Positions 43,533 through 52,189 are shown, counted from the first letter of the stretch. The stretch: DNA of 58,618 bases from Gammaproteobacteria bacterium UBA7310 (GCA_002471665.1 DKQK01000041.1:1-58618), one strand, 5' to 3'. Notes: generated by a model from the sequence alone, not told the origin. Numbers and translations are program-made.

Positions 43533-44635
43533 CCAGTCAGCTACAGGAAGAGCCCTATCGCTTCGAATTTTTTCAGGCGGTCCGGCTGCTGGAAATGGCC
43601 GCACGCATCAATGCGGGTGAAGGCCGTAAGTTTGCGCGGGTGCCGGTGGCCAAAGGTGCGCCCCCCAACCGTGAAAGTGTGCGTTTTCGGGCCCAGGCCA
43701 GCCTCGCGTTTCGCGGCGCCGACGTGGATAAGGTGGAGATTGCCGAAACGGTGGAACTGGACGACAGCGAGGCGCCACAAAAACAGTGGCAGTTGTTGGT
43801 CAACAGTTTCGGCTTGTTTGGCAGCAATGGAGTATTGCCGTATCACATCAGTGAGTTGGTGATACAGCGTCTGCGGCAAAAGGACCGCTCCCTGGCCAAT
43901 TTTCTGGATGTACTGAATCATCGCAGCACGTCCCTGTACTACCAGGCCTGGCATAAATACCGCCTCCCGGTGGTGTATGAGCGGGCGCACCGGGAGGGGC
44001 AGAACCGCAACGATATCTTCAGTCACATGCTGGCGGCCTTTATCGGACTGGGTACGGAAAAATTACAGGGCCGTTTGCCGATTCCCGATGACGCCATGCT
44101 GGGATTTGCCGGGCAGCTGGCCAACGGTACCCCATCGGCGCCGACGTTGGGGAAAATCCTGGCGCATTACTTTGAATTGCCGGTTCATGTGGAGCAGTTT
44201 ATCGGCAAGTGGCAGCCTTTGCCGGAGGATATGCAGAGTCGCCTGCCGGGATTGGGCGTGCCCTATGGGCAAAATAATGTGCTGGGTGAAAACGTTATCC
44301 TGGGGCGGCAATGCTGGGATATCCAGAGCAAGTTTCGTATTCACATCGAGCAACTGAATTATGCCCAGTTTGTGAGTATTGCACCGGGTAGCGCCAAGAT
44401 GAAAGCAATGAAGTCGCTGGTGCGTTTTATGGCCGGAACTGAATTTGATTTTGATCTTGAAATCAGTATTCGGCAAAAAGATTTGCCCAGTGTAGGCCTG
44501 GGTCAGGTGGCGCAGGTGAATGGCGTGGCCATCGACGGTGGCGAACTGATGCTGGGCTGGAACAGTGGCCTGGGTAATCATAGTCCACAGCAACAAGACC
44601 AGAATCGACTGATCCGAATTCGGGTGAGTGAATAA
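43496..44635 (+). CDS. tssG: T6SS baseplate wedge protein TssG
   Basis: A protein of 379 residues of the VasB/ImpH family: EEPYRFEFFQAVRLLEMAAR (residues 18-37), FGLFGSNGVLPYHISELVIQ and FLDVLNHRSTSLYYQAWHKY are diagnostic. The ATG lies inside the end of tssF with AAGGAG ten bases upstream, so the two wedge proteins are coupled in synthesis. It ends 35 bases before clpV. Confidence 0.95.
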   Translation: MATARRRKSLAVTSQLQEEPYRFEFFQAVRLLEMAARINAGEGRKFARVPVAKGAPPNRESVRFRAQASLAFRGADVDKVEIAETVELDDSEAPQKQWQLLVNSFGLFGSNGVLPYHISELVIQRLRQKDRSLANFLDVLNHRSTSLYYQAWHKYRLPVVYERAHREGQNRNDIFSHMLAAFIGLGTEKLQGRLPIPDDAMLGFAGQLANGTPSAPTLGKILAHYFELPVHVEQFIGKWQPLPEDMQSRLPGLGVPYGQNNVLGENVILGRQCWDIQSKFRIHIEQLNYAQFVSIAPGSAKMKAMKSLVRFMAGTEFDFDLEISIRQKDLPSVGLGQVAQVNGVAIDGGELMLGWNSGLGNHSPQQQDQNRLIRIRVSE

Positions 44636-44670
44636 ACTACTAACCATTAAAAAATACAGGGAAGCTCGAC

Positions 44671-47340
44671 ATGATTAACGTGAACCTAAAATCCCTGGTG
44701 GACAAAATGTCCCCCACCCTGCGCGACAGTCTGGAAGGTGCCGCCGGCCTTTGCATCGGCCGCAGTCACTATAACGTCGAAGTGGAACACTGGTTATTGA
44801 AACTGCTGGAAAGTGTGGATACCGACTTCAATACGTTACTGGAAAAGCACGGTCTGGATATCAGTCACCTCAACAAGCAGCTCACCAACACGGTGGAAAA
44901 ATTCAAATCCGGCAGTTCGCGCCCGGCCGCCCTTTCACCGGCGATTGTGGAAGCCAGCAAGAATGCCTGGATGATCAGCTCAGTGGATTTCGGCCATGGC
45001 ATGATTACCAGTGGCCACCTGCTGGCGGCATTGATGCTGGATGATCAAAGCCGTCGCGCGTTGTTGGATTCGGCGCCGGAGTTCAAGAATATTGCACCGG
45101 AATCGTTACGGGAAACAGCCCGCGCCATTATCGGCACCACCGGTGAATCGTCCAGTGGCGCGCCGGCGGGCAGCTCAGGGGCGTCGAGCGCAACAGATGC
45201 CCCGGTACGCCCCAGCAAGACTCCGGCACTGGATAAATACACCATTAATCTTACTGACAAGGCCCGACAGGGTGGTATTGATCCGGTGTTGGGCCGTGAC
45301 GATGAGATTCGTCAGTGCATCGACATTCTCACCCGTCGCCGTCAGAACAATCCGATTTTGACCGGCGAGGCTGGGGTGGGTAAAACCGCGGTGGTGGAAG
45401 GATTCGCGCTGCGCATCGCCAATGACGATGTGCCCGAGCCACTCAGGGGGGTGGACTTGCATACCCTGGACCTGGGTCTGCTGCAGGCCGGTGCCAGTGT
45501 GAAGGGCGAATTCGAAAACCGCCTGAAATCGGTGATCGAAGAAGTTAAATCCAGCCCCAGGCCCATCATCATGTTCATTGACGAGGCGCATACGTTGATT
45601 GGTGCTGGCGGCAAGGAAGGTCAGGGTGATGCCGCCAACCTGCTGAAGCCTGCCCTGGCGCGGGGTGAGTTGCGGACGGTGGCGGCAACCACCTGGGCCG
45701 AATATAAAAAATATTTTGAACGGGATCCGGCCCTGACCCGCCGTTTCCAGGTGGTGAAGGTGGAAGAACCGGACGAAGAGAAAGCCATCAACATGATGCG
45801 CGGCATCTCCAAGGTACTGCAGGATCACCATAAAGTGCGCATACTCGACGAGGCCATCGAGGCTTCGGTCAAACTGTCCGGGCGCTATATTCCCGGTCGG
45901 CAGCTGCCGGACAAGTCCGTCAGCCTGCTGGATACGGCCTGCGCCAGGGTGGCCCTGAGCCAAACGGCGACGCCTTCCGCCATCGAAGACTGCCGCCGCA
46001 AAATTCGTCAGGATACGTTCAACATCAGCAATCTGGAAAAGGAAAACTCCTCCTCCGGTGTTCATGATGACCGTATTGCCGCCCTGCGGGCCAGTAAAAC
46101 ACAATCCGAGCAGGAACTGGAACAGCTGGATGCCCAGTGGGAAAAGGAGAAATCCCTGATCCAGGAAATCCGCAGTGTGCGGGATCAGATTGAAGGCGAT
46201 TTTCTGCGTACACAGGGTGGCGAAGCGCGTGAGATCGACGACAATCAACTGGCTGAATTGAAGAGCAAACTGAAGGAACTCAGCGCTCAACTGGCCGAGG
46301 TGCAGGGTAAGGAACCCTTGATGCAGGCTTCCGTTGATGAGCAGGCGGTTGCTGAGGTGGTGGCCAACTGGACAGGTATTCCGGTGGGCAAAATGGTCAG
46401 TGATGAAATCAATGCGGTCCTTAACCTCAAGGATCGGCTGGAAGATCGGGTGATCGGACAACCCCATGCACTGGAAGCCGTGGCTAAGGCAGTGCGCACT
46501 TCGCGGGCCGGCTTAACCGATCCACGTAAGCCCATTGGGGTTTTTCTGTTTGTTGGCACCAGCGGCGTGGGTAAAACCGAAACGGCCCTGTCTCTGGCGG
46601 ATGTGATGTACGGCGGGGAGCAAAACCTGACGGTGATCAACATGTCCGAGTTCAAGGAAGAGCATAAGGTCTCCATGTTGGTGGGCTCGCCACCGGGATA
46701 CGTGGGCTACGGTGAAGGGGGTGTGCTGACAGAGGCGGCGCGCCGCAAACCCTACTCCATTATCCTGTTGGATGAAATGGAGAAAGCCCACCCCGGAGTG
46801 CAGGATATTTTCTACAACCTGTTCGACAAGGGCACCATCAAAGATGGTGAAGGCCGTGACATCGATTTCAAGAACACCATCATCATCATGACTTCAAATG
46901 CCGGGGAGGACGCCATTCGCGCCATCTTCAATCAGGTGGAGGAGAGACCTGATCCGGATGTGGTGCTGGATAACATCCGGCCCCACCTGCTGCAGCATTT
47001 CAAACCGGCGTTCCTGGGCCGCACTACGCTGATTGCCTATAACCCATTGGATGACGAGGATCTGATGAAGATTGCCGCCATCAACATGCGTCGTATCGAA
47101 AAACGGGTGAAGGGTCACTACGGGGCGGATTTCGGCTACGATGAGGATGTTCTGTTGCATATCGTGGCCCGCTGCCAGGAATCAGAAACCGGCGCCCGTA
47201 ACATTGAAAATATCCTCAACAAAACCCTGCTGCCGGAGTTGGCCAGTGAATGTCTGCACCACATGGCCAATGAAGAGCCGGTGCAGGCGATCCATGTGGG
47301 TGTGACTGAAGAAGGTGATTTCACCTATCAGGTACAATGA
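44671..47340 (+). CDS. tssH: T6SS sheath-recycling ATPase TssH (ClpV)
   Basis: A protein of 889 residues, a Clp/Hsp100 hexameric ATPase. It has a ClpV-type N-domain (1-160), an Ala/Ser/Gly linker (about 155-180), Walker A motifs GEAGVGKT (residues 232-239) and GTSGVGKT (629-636), the first Walker B near IIMFIDEAHTLIGAGG and a second near SIILLDEMEKAHP. A middle coiled-coil domain lies near 420-520. ClpV disassembles the contracted sheath by pulling on TssC. Its presence fits a dynamic, reusable T6SS. A small reading frame begins at its stop codon. Confidence 0.96.
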   Translation: MINVNLKSLVDKMSPTLRDSLEGAAGLCIGRSHYNVEVEHWLLKLLESVDTDFNTLLEKHGLDISHLNKQLTNTVEKFKSGSSRPAALSPAIVEASKNAWMISSVDFGHGMITSGHLLAALMLDDQSRRALLDSAPEFKNIAPESLRETARAIIGTTGESSSGAPAGSSGASSATDAPVRPSKTPALDKYTINLTDKARQGGIDPVLGRDDEIRQCIDILTRRRQNNPILTGEAGVGKTAVVEGFALRIANDDVPEPLRGVDLHTLDLGLLQAGASVKGEFENRLKSVIEEVKSSPRPIIMFIDEAHTLIGAGGKEGQGDAANLLKPALARGELRTVAATTWAEYKKYFERDPALTRRFQVVKVEEPDEEKAINMMRGISKVLQDHHKVRILDEAIEASVKLSGRYIPGRQLPDKSVSLLDTACARVALSQTATPSAIEDCRRKIRQDTFNISNLEKENSSSGVHDDRIAALRASKTQSEQELEQLDAQWEKEKSLIQEIRSVRDQIEGDFLRTQGGEAREIDDNQLAELKSKLKELSAQLAEVQGKEPLMQASVDEQAVAEVVANWTGIPVGKMVSDEINAVLNLKDRLEDRVIGQPHALEAVAKAVRTSRAGLTDPRKPIGVFLFVGTSGVGKTETALSLADVMYGGEQNLTVINMSEFKEEHKVSMLVGSPPGYVGYGEGGVLTEAARRKPYSIILLDEMEKAHPGVQDIFYNLFDKGTIKDGEGRDIDFKNTIIIMTSNAGEDAIRAIFNQVEERPDPDVVLDNIRPHLLQHFKPAFLGRTTLIAYNPLDDEDLMKIAAINMRRIEKRVKGHYGADFGYDEDVLLHIVARCQESETGARNIENILNKTLLPELASECLHHMANEEPVQAIHVGVTEEGDFTYQVQ

Positions 47341-47420
47341 TGGCCGGTGCAGTAATGGCAGGCACCATGATGACAGGTACCATGAAGACAGGCACCGTGA
47401 ATGGATTGAAAGGAGTGTGA
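47337..47420 (+). CDS. possible 27-residue leader-like peptide with MTGT repeats
   Basis: An in-frame reading frame starts at an ATG overlapping the clpV stop (ATGA) and stops one base before the ATG of the TssBC fusion gene. The peptide is MMAGAVMAGTMMTGTMKTG followed by TVNGLKGV. The DNA contains three imperfect copies of a 15-base unit (gACAGGyACCrTGAa). The tight fit at both ends suggests translational coupling rather than a functional protein. The low complexity also allows replication slippage as the origin. Confidence 0.3.
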   Translation: MMAGAVMAGTMMTGTMKTGTVNGLKGV

Positions 47421-47421
47421 T

Positions 47422-48930
47422 ATGAGCAGGGCAACCATGAATACCGGCGCTGTGCCAATGGGTCACGGGTCTGATCAGGATGGACCGGCGCTGGTACGTC
47501 ATCGGCCCTGCCATATTCTGGTGCTGGCGGATTTCAGTGGCCGTGATCATCGAGGCCAAAATGATGCTGGCGCGCTGGCTGAGCGTAAAATCTTCGAACT
47601 GACCCGGGATAATTTCGACGATATTTTTGTGCGCATGGGGGTAACGCTGGATTTATCCATTGCCGATCAGCCAATCCAGTTTCTGGAAATGGACGATCTG
47701 CATCCGGACTTCATTTATGAACGGGTGGATATGTTCAGCCAGTTTCGTACCTTGAAGCGTAAACTGAAAAACAAGGATACCTTTGAAGCCGCTGCCGCTG
47801 AAATTCAGAGCTGGTCCCAGGCGCCCAAGACAACGGGCAGTAGTGAAGAACCCAGTGCGCCGCAGGATGATGTATTGGACATGCTGCTGCATTCCACGCG
47901 GGCACAGGCTGAAGTGGCCCACTCCGTTAAAGGCCTGATTCAGCAGATTGTCGCACCCTATGTGATCCCAAGCCCCGATCCCCGGCAATCAGAATTGATG
48001 GATACCGTGGATCAGGCGGCCAGCCATTTGTTGCGGAAGATACTGCACAGTAGCGCGTTCCAGGACATTGAATCCTCTTGGCGTGGGCTGTACTGGCTAA
48101 TGAAGCAGCTGGAAACAGAGCAGGGATTGCGGGTGTTTGTGGCGGATGTCAGCTTGTTGGAAATCGTGGCGGACAACGAAGCTAATGCAGAAACCACCAC
48201 GGAGTTGCACAAGCTGTTGTTGGAAAACCGGGTGGGTGAAGGCTCTGTTCCATTCAGCGTGATCGTGGCGGATTATCAACTGCAGGATGAGGTACAACAT
48301 TGTGAGGCCTTGGCTAACCTGGCCAGTGTGGCGGCGGATTCCCATGGGGTATTGGTGAGTGGTGGTTCGGAACGGTTGGCCGGTTGCCCCAATTTGACTC
48401 AGGTGCCTGATCCGGAACACTGGTATCTGCATCGTCAAGGTGATAACGATTTTACGTTACTGTGGAATGCAATTCGTGAGCAGGAGTACAGCCGGCACGT
48501 GGTGCTTACCTGCCCCCGTTTCATGTTGCGTTTGCCCTACGGTACCCATACCAGTCCAATGGAAGCGTTCGACTTTGAAGAGTTACCCAAAGACGGCCAA
48601 CATGCTTATTACCTGTGGGGCAATGGTGCCTGGCTGGTTGCGGCGCAGCTGGGGAACTATTTCAGTCGTGGTGGTTGGTCCCAGGAGGCAACCCGGGGCA
48701 GCAAAGTCACACAACTGCCGCTGCACGTTTATAAGGAACACGGACAAAGCCAGGTAAAACCCTGTGCTGAAATACCAATGCTGGATACCACCGCCCGGGC
48801 GTTACGGGAGCATGGTTTGGTGCCGATTCGCTCGGTGCGTGACGAAGACAGCGTGATCATACCGCCGTTGCAATCCATCAGTAGTGAATCAACGCAGTTA
48901 CAGGGTCCTTGGGACGAAGTACGCAGCTGA
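47422..48930 (+). CDS. TssB-TssC fusion-like protein lacking the TssC C-terminus
   Basis: A protein of 502 residues with two recognisable parts. Residues about 28-133 resemble TssB: HILVLADFSGRD matches its MGDYSG region, KIFELTRDNFDDIFVRMGVT matches KFVNIDRDNF, then FLEMDDLHPDFIYERVDMF. After a Ser/Glu/Pro linker (about 134-150), residues about 195-490 resemble TssC: SAFQDIESSWRGLYWLMKQL, VVLTCPRFMLRLPYGTHTSP and MEAFDFEELPKDGQHAYYLW. The protein stops where TssC still has about 120 residues, so the ARLPYMMATGRIAHYL region is absent. GGAGTG precedes the ATG at 47422. It is the last gene of the T6SS cluster. A cap, nucleator or regulator of the sheath is possible; none is proven. Confidence 0.88.
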   Translation: MSRATMNTGAVPMGHGSDQDGPALVRHRPCHILVLADFSGRDHRGQNDAGALAERKIFELTRDNFDDIFVRMGVTLDLSIADQPIQFLEMDDLHPDFIYERVDMFSQFRTLKRKLKNKDTFEAAAAEIQSWSQAPKTTGSSEEPSAPQDDVLDMLLHSTRAQAEVAHSVKGLIQQIVAPYVIPSPDPRQSELMDTVDQAASHLLRKILHSSAFQDIESSWRGLYWLMKQLETEQGLRVFVADVSLLEIVADNEANAETTTELHKLLLENRVGEGSVPFSVIVADYQLQDEVQHCEALANLASVAADSHGVLVSGGSERLAGCPNLTQVPDPEHWYLHRQGDNDFTLLWNAIREQEYSRHVVLTCPRFMLRLPYGTHTSPMEAFDFEELPKDGQHAYYLWGNGAWLVAAQLGNYFSRGGWSQEATRGSKVTQLPLHVYKEHGQSQVKPCAEIPMLDTTARALREHGLVPIRSVRDEDSVIIPPLQSISSESTQLQGPWDEVRS

Positions 48931-48936
48931 CCCGTA

Positions 48937-48954
48937 ATCCGGCATTAGCCGGAT
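48937..48954. terminator. short stem-loop between convergent genes
   Basis: ATCCGGC and GCCGGAT form a 7-bp stem with the loop ATTA. It lies between the end of the T6SS cluster and overlaps the stop of the convergent muramidase gene. There is no T run on either side, so intrinsic termination would be inefficient; it may serve both directions weakly. Confidence 0.4.
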
Positions 48955-49907
48955 CGTAATGCGCTGAAAAAGCTCAGTTGGGGTAGATCGGATTCCTGCC
49001 CCAGTACTTTGAAAACATCATTAAACCATTTCACAAAACGGTCTGCGTGTTCGCCGGTGCCGATGGGGTACTGCCGCATTTTCCAACGGTTGTGGCTGGA
49101 ATCATTATAATAGACGCCACCCGCATTATAGGCACAGGCCACCTTGGGTGGATTGAAATGGGTGTGTTTCCATTGCCTTGCTATATAGGCGGTTCCGGCT
49201 TGAATGGAATTACCGGGAATCTCCAGCCAGGCTCGGTCTATATCATCTTTGCCAATGGCTTCCCTTGCCGTTGAGATCAGGGTTTGCATGATGCCCGGTG
49301 ATACCCGGTGTGGTGTTTCATCATCGGACACGTAACCCGGTTCCTCCCGTGCCCTGATCGTTAGATTGCCGCTGCTTTCGGTGCAGATGGTGGACATAAT
49401 CAACTCCACCGGAACACCGTAATGCGCGCTCCAGTGTGTGAGATCATTACGCAGACCGCGCCAGACTTTATCAACCGTCACCGGCTCGCCGGGCGTACCA
49501 AGAGGCGGGGCGCCATCAATACTGATACCCGCATCCGTCAACTGCCAGCCGACACTGTCGCGGAAGCGATTGGGTAACTTCAGTTCGTTGACGATGGTAT
49601 GCAGTCGTGCAACATACTGGTTGTCCAGATTGGTTGGTGTGATCATCGAACCGGTCACACTCGGTACGATGCCTGATGCGGCCTCAGGTTCACTGAACAG
49701 CTTTCGCCAGGTCAGCGGGCCTACCTGGCCATCCGGCCGCAGCCCCTGTGCCTGCTGAAAGCGCTTCACCGCCGATTCGGTGGAAGGGCCGTACAGGCCG
49801 TCCGCCTCACCTGCCAGGTGCCCACACTGGTTTAACGCCTGTTGCACCGCCAGTACGTCTTCGCCGCGCACCAGTGGAAACTGAAATCGTAGCAATCGCT
49901 CGTACAT
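48945..49907 (-). CDS. muramidase: peptidoglycan-binding domain + lytic transglycosylase-like domain
   Basis: A protein of 320 residues. Residues about 10-75 form a PG_binding_1 domain (DVLAVQQALNQCGHLAGEAD, then YGPSTESAVKRFQQAQGLRP and GQVGPLTWRKLF). Residues about 145-290 resemble the SLT transglycosylase fold: YGVPVELIMSTICTESSGN carries the expected catalytic Glu, followed by SPGIMQTLISTAREAIG and ACAYNAGG. There is no signal peptide or membrane segment, so it stays in the cytoplasm unless exported by another route. The ATG at 49907 is chosen because GGGGA lies upstream; two in-frame starts lie up to 15 bases earlier. It is the last of three leftward genes and convergent with the T6SS cluster. 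A T6SS or eCIS substrate, or a cell-wall-remodelling accessory enzyme, are both possible. Confidence 0.88.
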   Translation of the reverse strand: MYERLLRFQFPLVRGEDVLAVQQALNQCGHLAGEADGLYGPSTESAVKRFQQAQGLRPDGQVGPLTWRKLFSEPEAASGIVPSVTGSMITPTNLDNQYVARLHTIVNELKLPNRFRDSVGWQLTDAGISIDGAPPLGTPGEPVTVDKVWRGLRNDLTHWSAHYGVPVELIMSTICTESSGNLTIRAREEPGYVSDDETPHRVSPGIMQTLISTAREAIGKDDIDRAWLEIPGNSIQAGTAYIARQWKHTHFNPPKVACAYNAGGVYYNDSSHNRWKMRQYPIGTGEHADRFVKWFNDVFKVLGQESDLPQLSFFSALRSG

Positions 49908-49939
49908 AAGAATCATCCCCAATAGCTTACTTGCTGCCT

Positions 49940-50605
49940 CTATTCACAGTTGGCGTTGATGTAGGCATCCACCGCCAACTTGACGCCGGATATGGGTGCC
50001 TGGTAGCGGGCATCGGTCATGAACCGGGACTGCACCTGCGCAGCTTGTTGCTGCAACTGTTGCCAGTCCGTGCAACCGGCCTGCGACAGATCAAGCTGAT
50101 ATAACTGGTTTTGAATGAAGTAGTAATTGGCCGCTGCCTGGTCGGGCGCGTTCCGTTTAAATTCCCTGGCCCGTTGATCAAAGATGGCCAGCGCCTGTTG
50201 GCGATCAGGGAGGGTAGTTTGCAAGCGGGTGGCCTCCAGGGCGTTACTGTAGATCTGGTGACGCTTTTCATCTTCACTCAGGCCCTGTATCGAAATTTCA
50301 TCCCAGTCTTCCGTGTCGTCCAGGACTGTAAACAGATTGTCACCGGCGCATTGCAGATAACGGCCGTAGTCAGGTGACGTTTTTTCGGTTTTACCAGCCA
50401 GAATAAAGCAGGCATCACCCTTGAGAAAATGCTGTTTACTGCATCCGCACTGGCCGGGGTCACAATCCACATCGGACTTGGCCAGCTGTTTGAAATCACC
50501 TGACTGTTGCAGTTCGGTCATGTGGTCCACTTCACGCAGTTGCATAAAGCAACAACCATTCAAACCAATGGTGGCCACCAATAACAAGATAATCTTAGTT
50601 GGCAT
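49940..50605 (-). CDS. lipoprotein of unknown function
   Basis: A protein of 221 residues with a signal peptide and lipobox LNGC, Cys18 being the lipidated residue. The mature part has a Cys-rich patch (CDPGQCGCSKQHFLKGDACF, about residues 48-67) and a helical C-terminal two thirds with Gln-rich stretches; the pattern suggests disulfide-stabilised helical repeats. Family not recognised. The start overlaps the end of the membrane-protein gene by 11 bases, and the muramidase gene follows after 32 bases, so the three are one operon. It may partner the membrane protein across the periplasm, or protect against the muramidase; both are inference. Confidence 0.85.
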   Translation of the reverse strand: MPTKIILLLVATIGLNGCCFMQLREVDHMTELQQSGDFKQLAKSDVDCDPGQCGCSKQHFLKGDACFILAGKTEKTSPDYGRYLQCAGDNLFTVLDDTEDWDEISIQGLSEDEKRHQIYSNALEATRLQTTLPDRQQALAIFDQRAREFKRNAPDQAAANYYFIQNQLYQLDLSQAGCTDWQQLQQQAAQVQSRFMTDARYQAPISGVKLAVDAYINANCE

Positions 50606-51938
50606 GGCTTTCCATCTCCTGCTGTACTTTCTCCATAATCTGCAACACCGGCTGTCCTTCCCGCATCAGGCCTTCCACAATCAACATGAACTCATCCAGA
50701 CTGGCCTTTGCCGCTTCGTCTTCGTGCAGTGTATCGATGGCGGTCATCAGTTTCTGGTAGGATTCCGCGGGCCCGACACCGATGCTGTCAACATATGGTT
50801 TTAGCTCCCTATCCATCAGCATCTGTCGAAACTGCAGCACGCATTGATCGAACGCTGCCTCGCTGTCAAAGCGGGCACCGTACTTCTGCCACAGGCCATC
50901 CTTGTCGATGCGGATAAAGTCGTTGGCTGCACTTTCCAGTGTTAACAGGTCTTCCTGTTGCAGTTCCGGCTGAAAGGCCGCAGCCAGCAGAGGTTTGCTT
51001 GAAAACAGAATTTTGGCGGTAATGCCGTCAAAGGTTTGTGGTGGAATCTGGGCAATGGTGATGGGGGCGAACAGAACGCGACGCTTCCATTTTTCATAAC
51101 GGGCACTGCCCAGTTTAACGCCAATGGTGGCAACGGTGATTAACAGCCCCAGCGCCGGAACGGAACCCTTCAATACCTGTTCAAACGCGGGAATGGCACG
51201 TTTGACCGCATCCACTACCGGATTGTTTTTGGCAAAGTCATCGAAGACCTGCTCCATTAAATCCTTGGCACCGGAGGCGTTCTTCTTGTTAATCAGCGTA
51301 TCGGCGGTGCTGAGCCCGGTCTGTACCTTATTTATGATGTCACCGTATTTCTCGCGATATTTCTCCGGCAAAAAGCGGGTACCCGCCGACAATACCTGAC
51401 TGGCTTTGCTCAACTTGCTAATCAGTTTTTGGGTGTCGGATTCATCTTTGTCCTTGCGGGCGGTATCCAGATCCTGCTGCATCTCCTTGGTTTGCAGCGC
51501 CACAGAGGCTTCCGCTCCCTGGGCGCTGGCACGGTTGGCAAAGTAAAAGGCCACCACGGCGCTGAGCAGCGTCATTAAACCTTCGGGTACGGATTTTTCC
51601 CGATCAAAGAAAAACTGCAGTGTGATAAAGAACAGCGAGATGACCACGATCATCATGGCGAGGATAGAGCGAATGGTGCCCTGGGGCAGCCCGGCGGGGA
51701 CACTGAAAAATTTATCCAGCTTATTGGTTTTCATGGCACCGGCGTAAAAACGTTTCTGCAGATCGCTCATATACCAAACGGCACCCACCACCACCAGCAT
51801 AACCATGGCCATGGCCACCAGGCCAAGTTGCCAATTGACGGAGCCGGGATGCTCCTCTGCGTGGGATAATCCGGGTAATGTCAGCAGAATTATAAAAGAA
51901 ACGCACATCGGTAACGGAGCTGATCGATTAATGATCAT
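50595..51938 (-). CDS. multi-spanning membrane protein of unknown function
   Basis: A protein of 447 residues. A signal peptide-like N-terminus (cleavage near LSHAEEH) is followed by membrane segments near residues 36-57, 91-110 and 120-136, then a helical, charged region (145-200) that may be a coiled coil, and a further hydrophobic segment near 260-278 (PALGLLITVATIGVKLG). The last 160 residues are soluble and mostly helical. I do not recognise the family. GGGAGGG lies upstream of the ATG at 51938. It is the first gene of the leftward three-gene operon with the lipoprotein and the muramidase, suggesting an envelope-spanning function. Confidence 0.85.
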   Translation of the reverse strand: MIINRSAPLPMCVSFIILLTLPGLSHAEEHPGSVNWQLGLVAMAMVMLVVVGAVWYMSDLQKRFYAGAMKTNKLDKFFSVPAGLPQGTIRSILAMMIVVISLFFITLQFFFDREKSVPEGLMTLLSAVVAFYFANRASAQGAEASVALQTKEMQQDLDTARKDKDESDTQKLISKLSKASQVLSAGTRFLPEKYREKYGDIINKVQTGLSTADTLINKKNASGAKDLMEQVFDDFAKNNPVVDAVKRAIPAFEQVLKGSVPALGLLITVATIGVKLGSARYEKWKRRVLFAPITIAQIPPQTFDGITAKILFSSKPLLAAAFQPELQQEDLLTLESAANDFIRIDKDGLWQKYGARFDSEAAFDQCVLQFRQMLMDRELKPYVDSIGVGPAESYQKLMTAIDTLHEDEAAKASLDEFMLIVEGLMREGQPVLQIMEKVQQEMESHAN

Positions 51939-52189
51939 CTAAGTGTCCCTCCCCACAGGTCTGGTTCCGTCAATGCTGTTGAACAAAGTAACGGCTTAGT
52001 TACGCTAAGTCCAGCTTCCTTAAGCGTCATTGCGTCACAAAAATATTTCAGATTGAGACCGCTTTCCAGTTGGAATATTCCACAACCATCTGCTTCAACT
52101 GTTTACATCATTCCACACAGCGATGGGCGTAGTCTGTAAGAGTCGCTGCCTTCGCGGGGCACGACGTCCTTTCACTTTAGGGTTCGTTT
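51939..52189. promoter_or_regulatory. divergent regulatory region before the peptide operon
   Basis: These 251 bases separate the leftward membrane-protein operon from the rightward peptide operon. They contain the perfect 10-base palindrome GGAATATTCC (52072-52081), a short inverted repeat CTTAG-TTACG-CTAAG (51995-52009), and near the peptide start a hairpin (GTCG C TGCC ... GGCA CGAC, 52142-52165) that would lie in the 5' leader. No clear -35/-10 pair could be assigned. The palindrome is a candidate operator only by its symmetry. Confidence 0.35.

Noticed and set aside
45175..46467. Long reading frame (430 codons) on the minus strand inside clpV
   Set aside because: It is antisense to an intact, conserved ATPase gene; the GC-rich third codon positions create long mirror frames. 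The product has low-complexity Gln/Phe/Gly composition and no domain.
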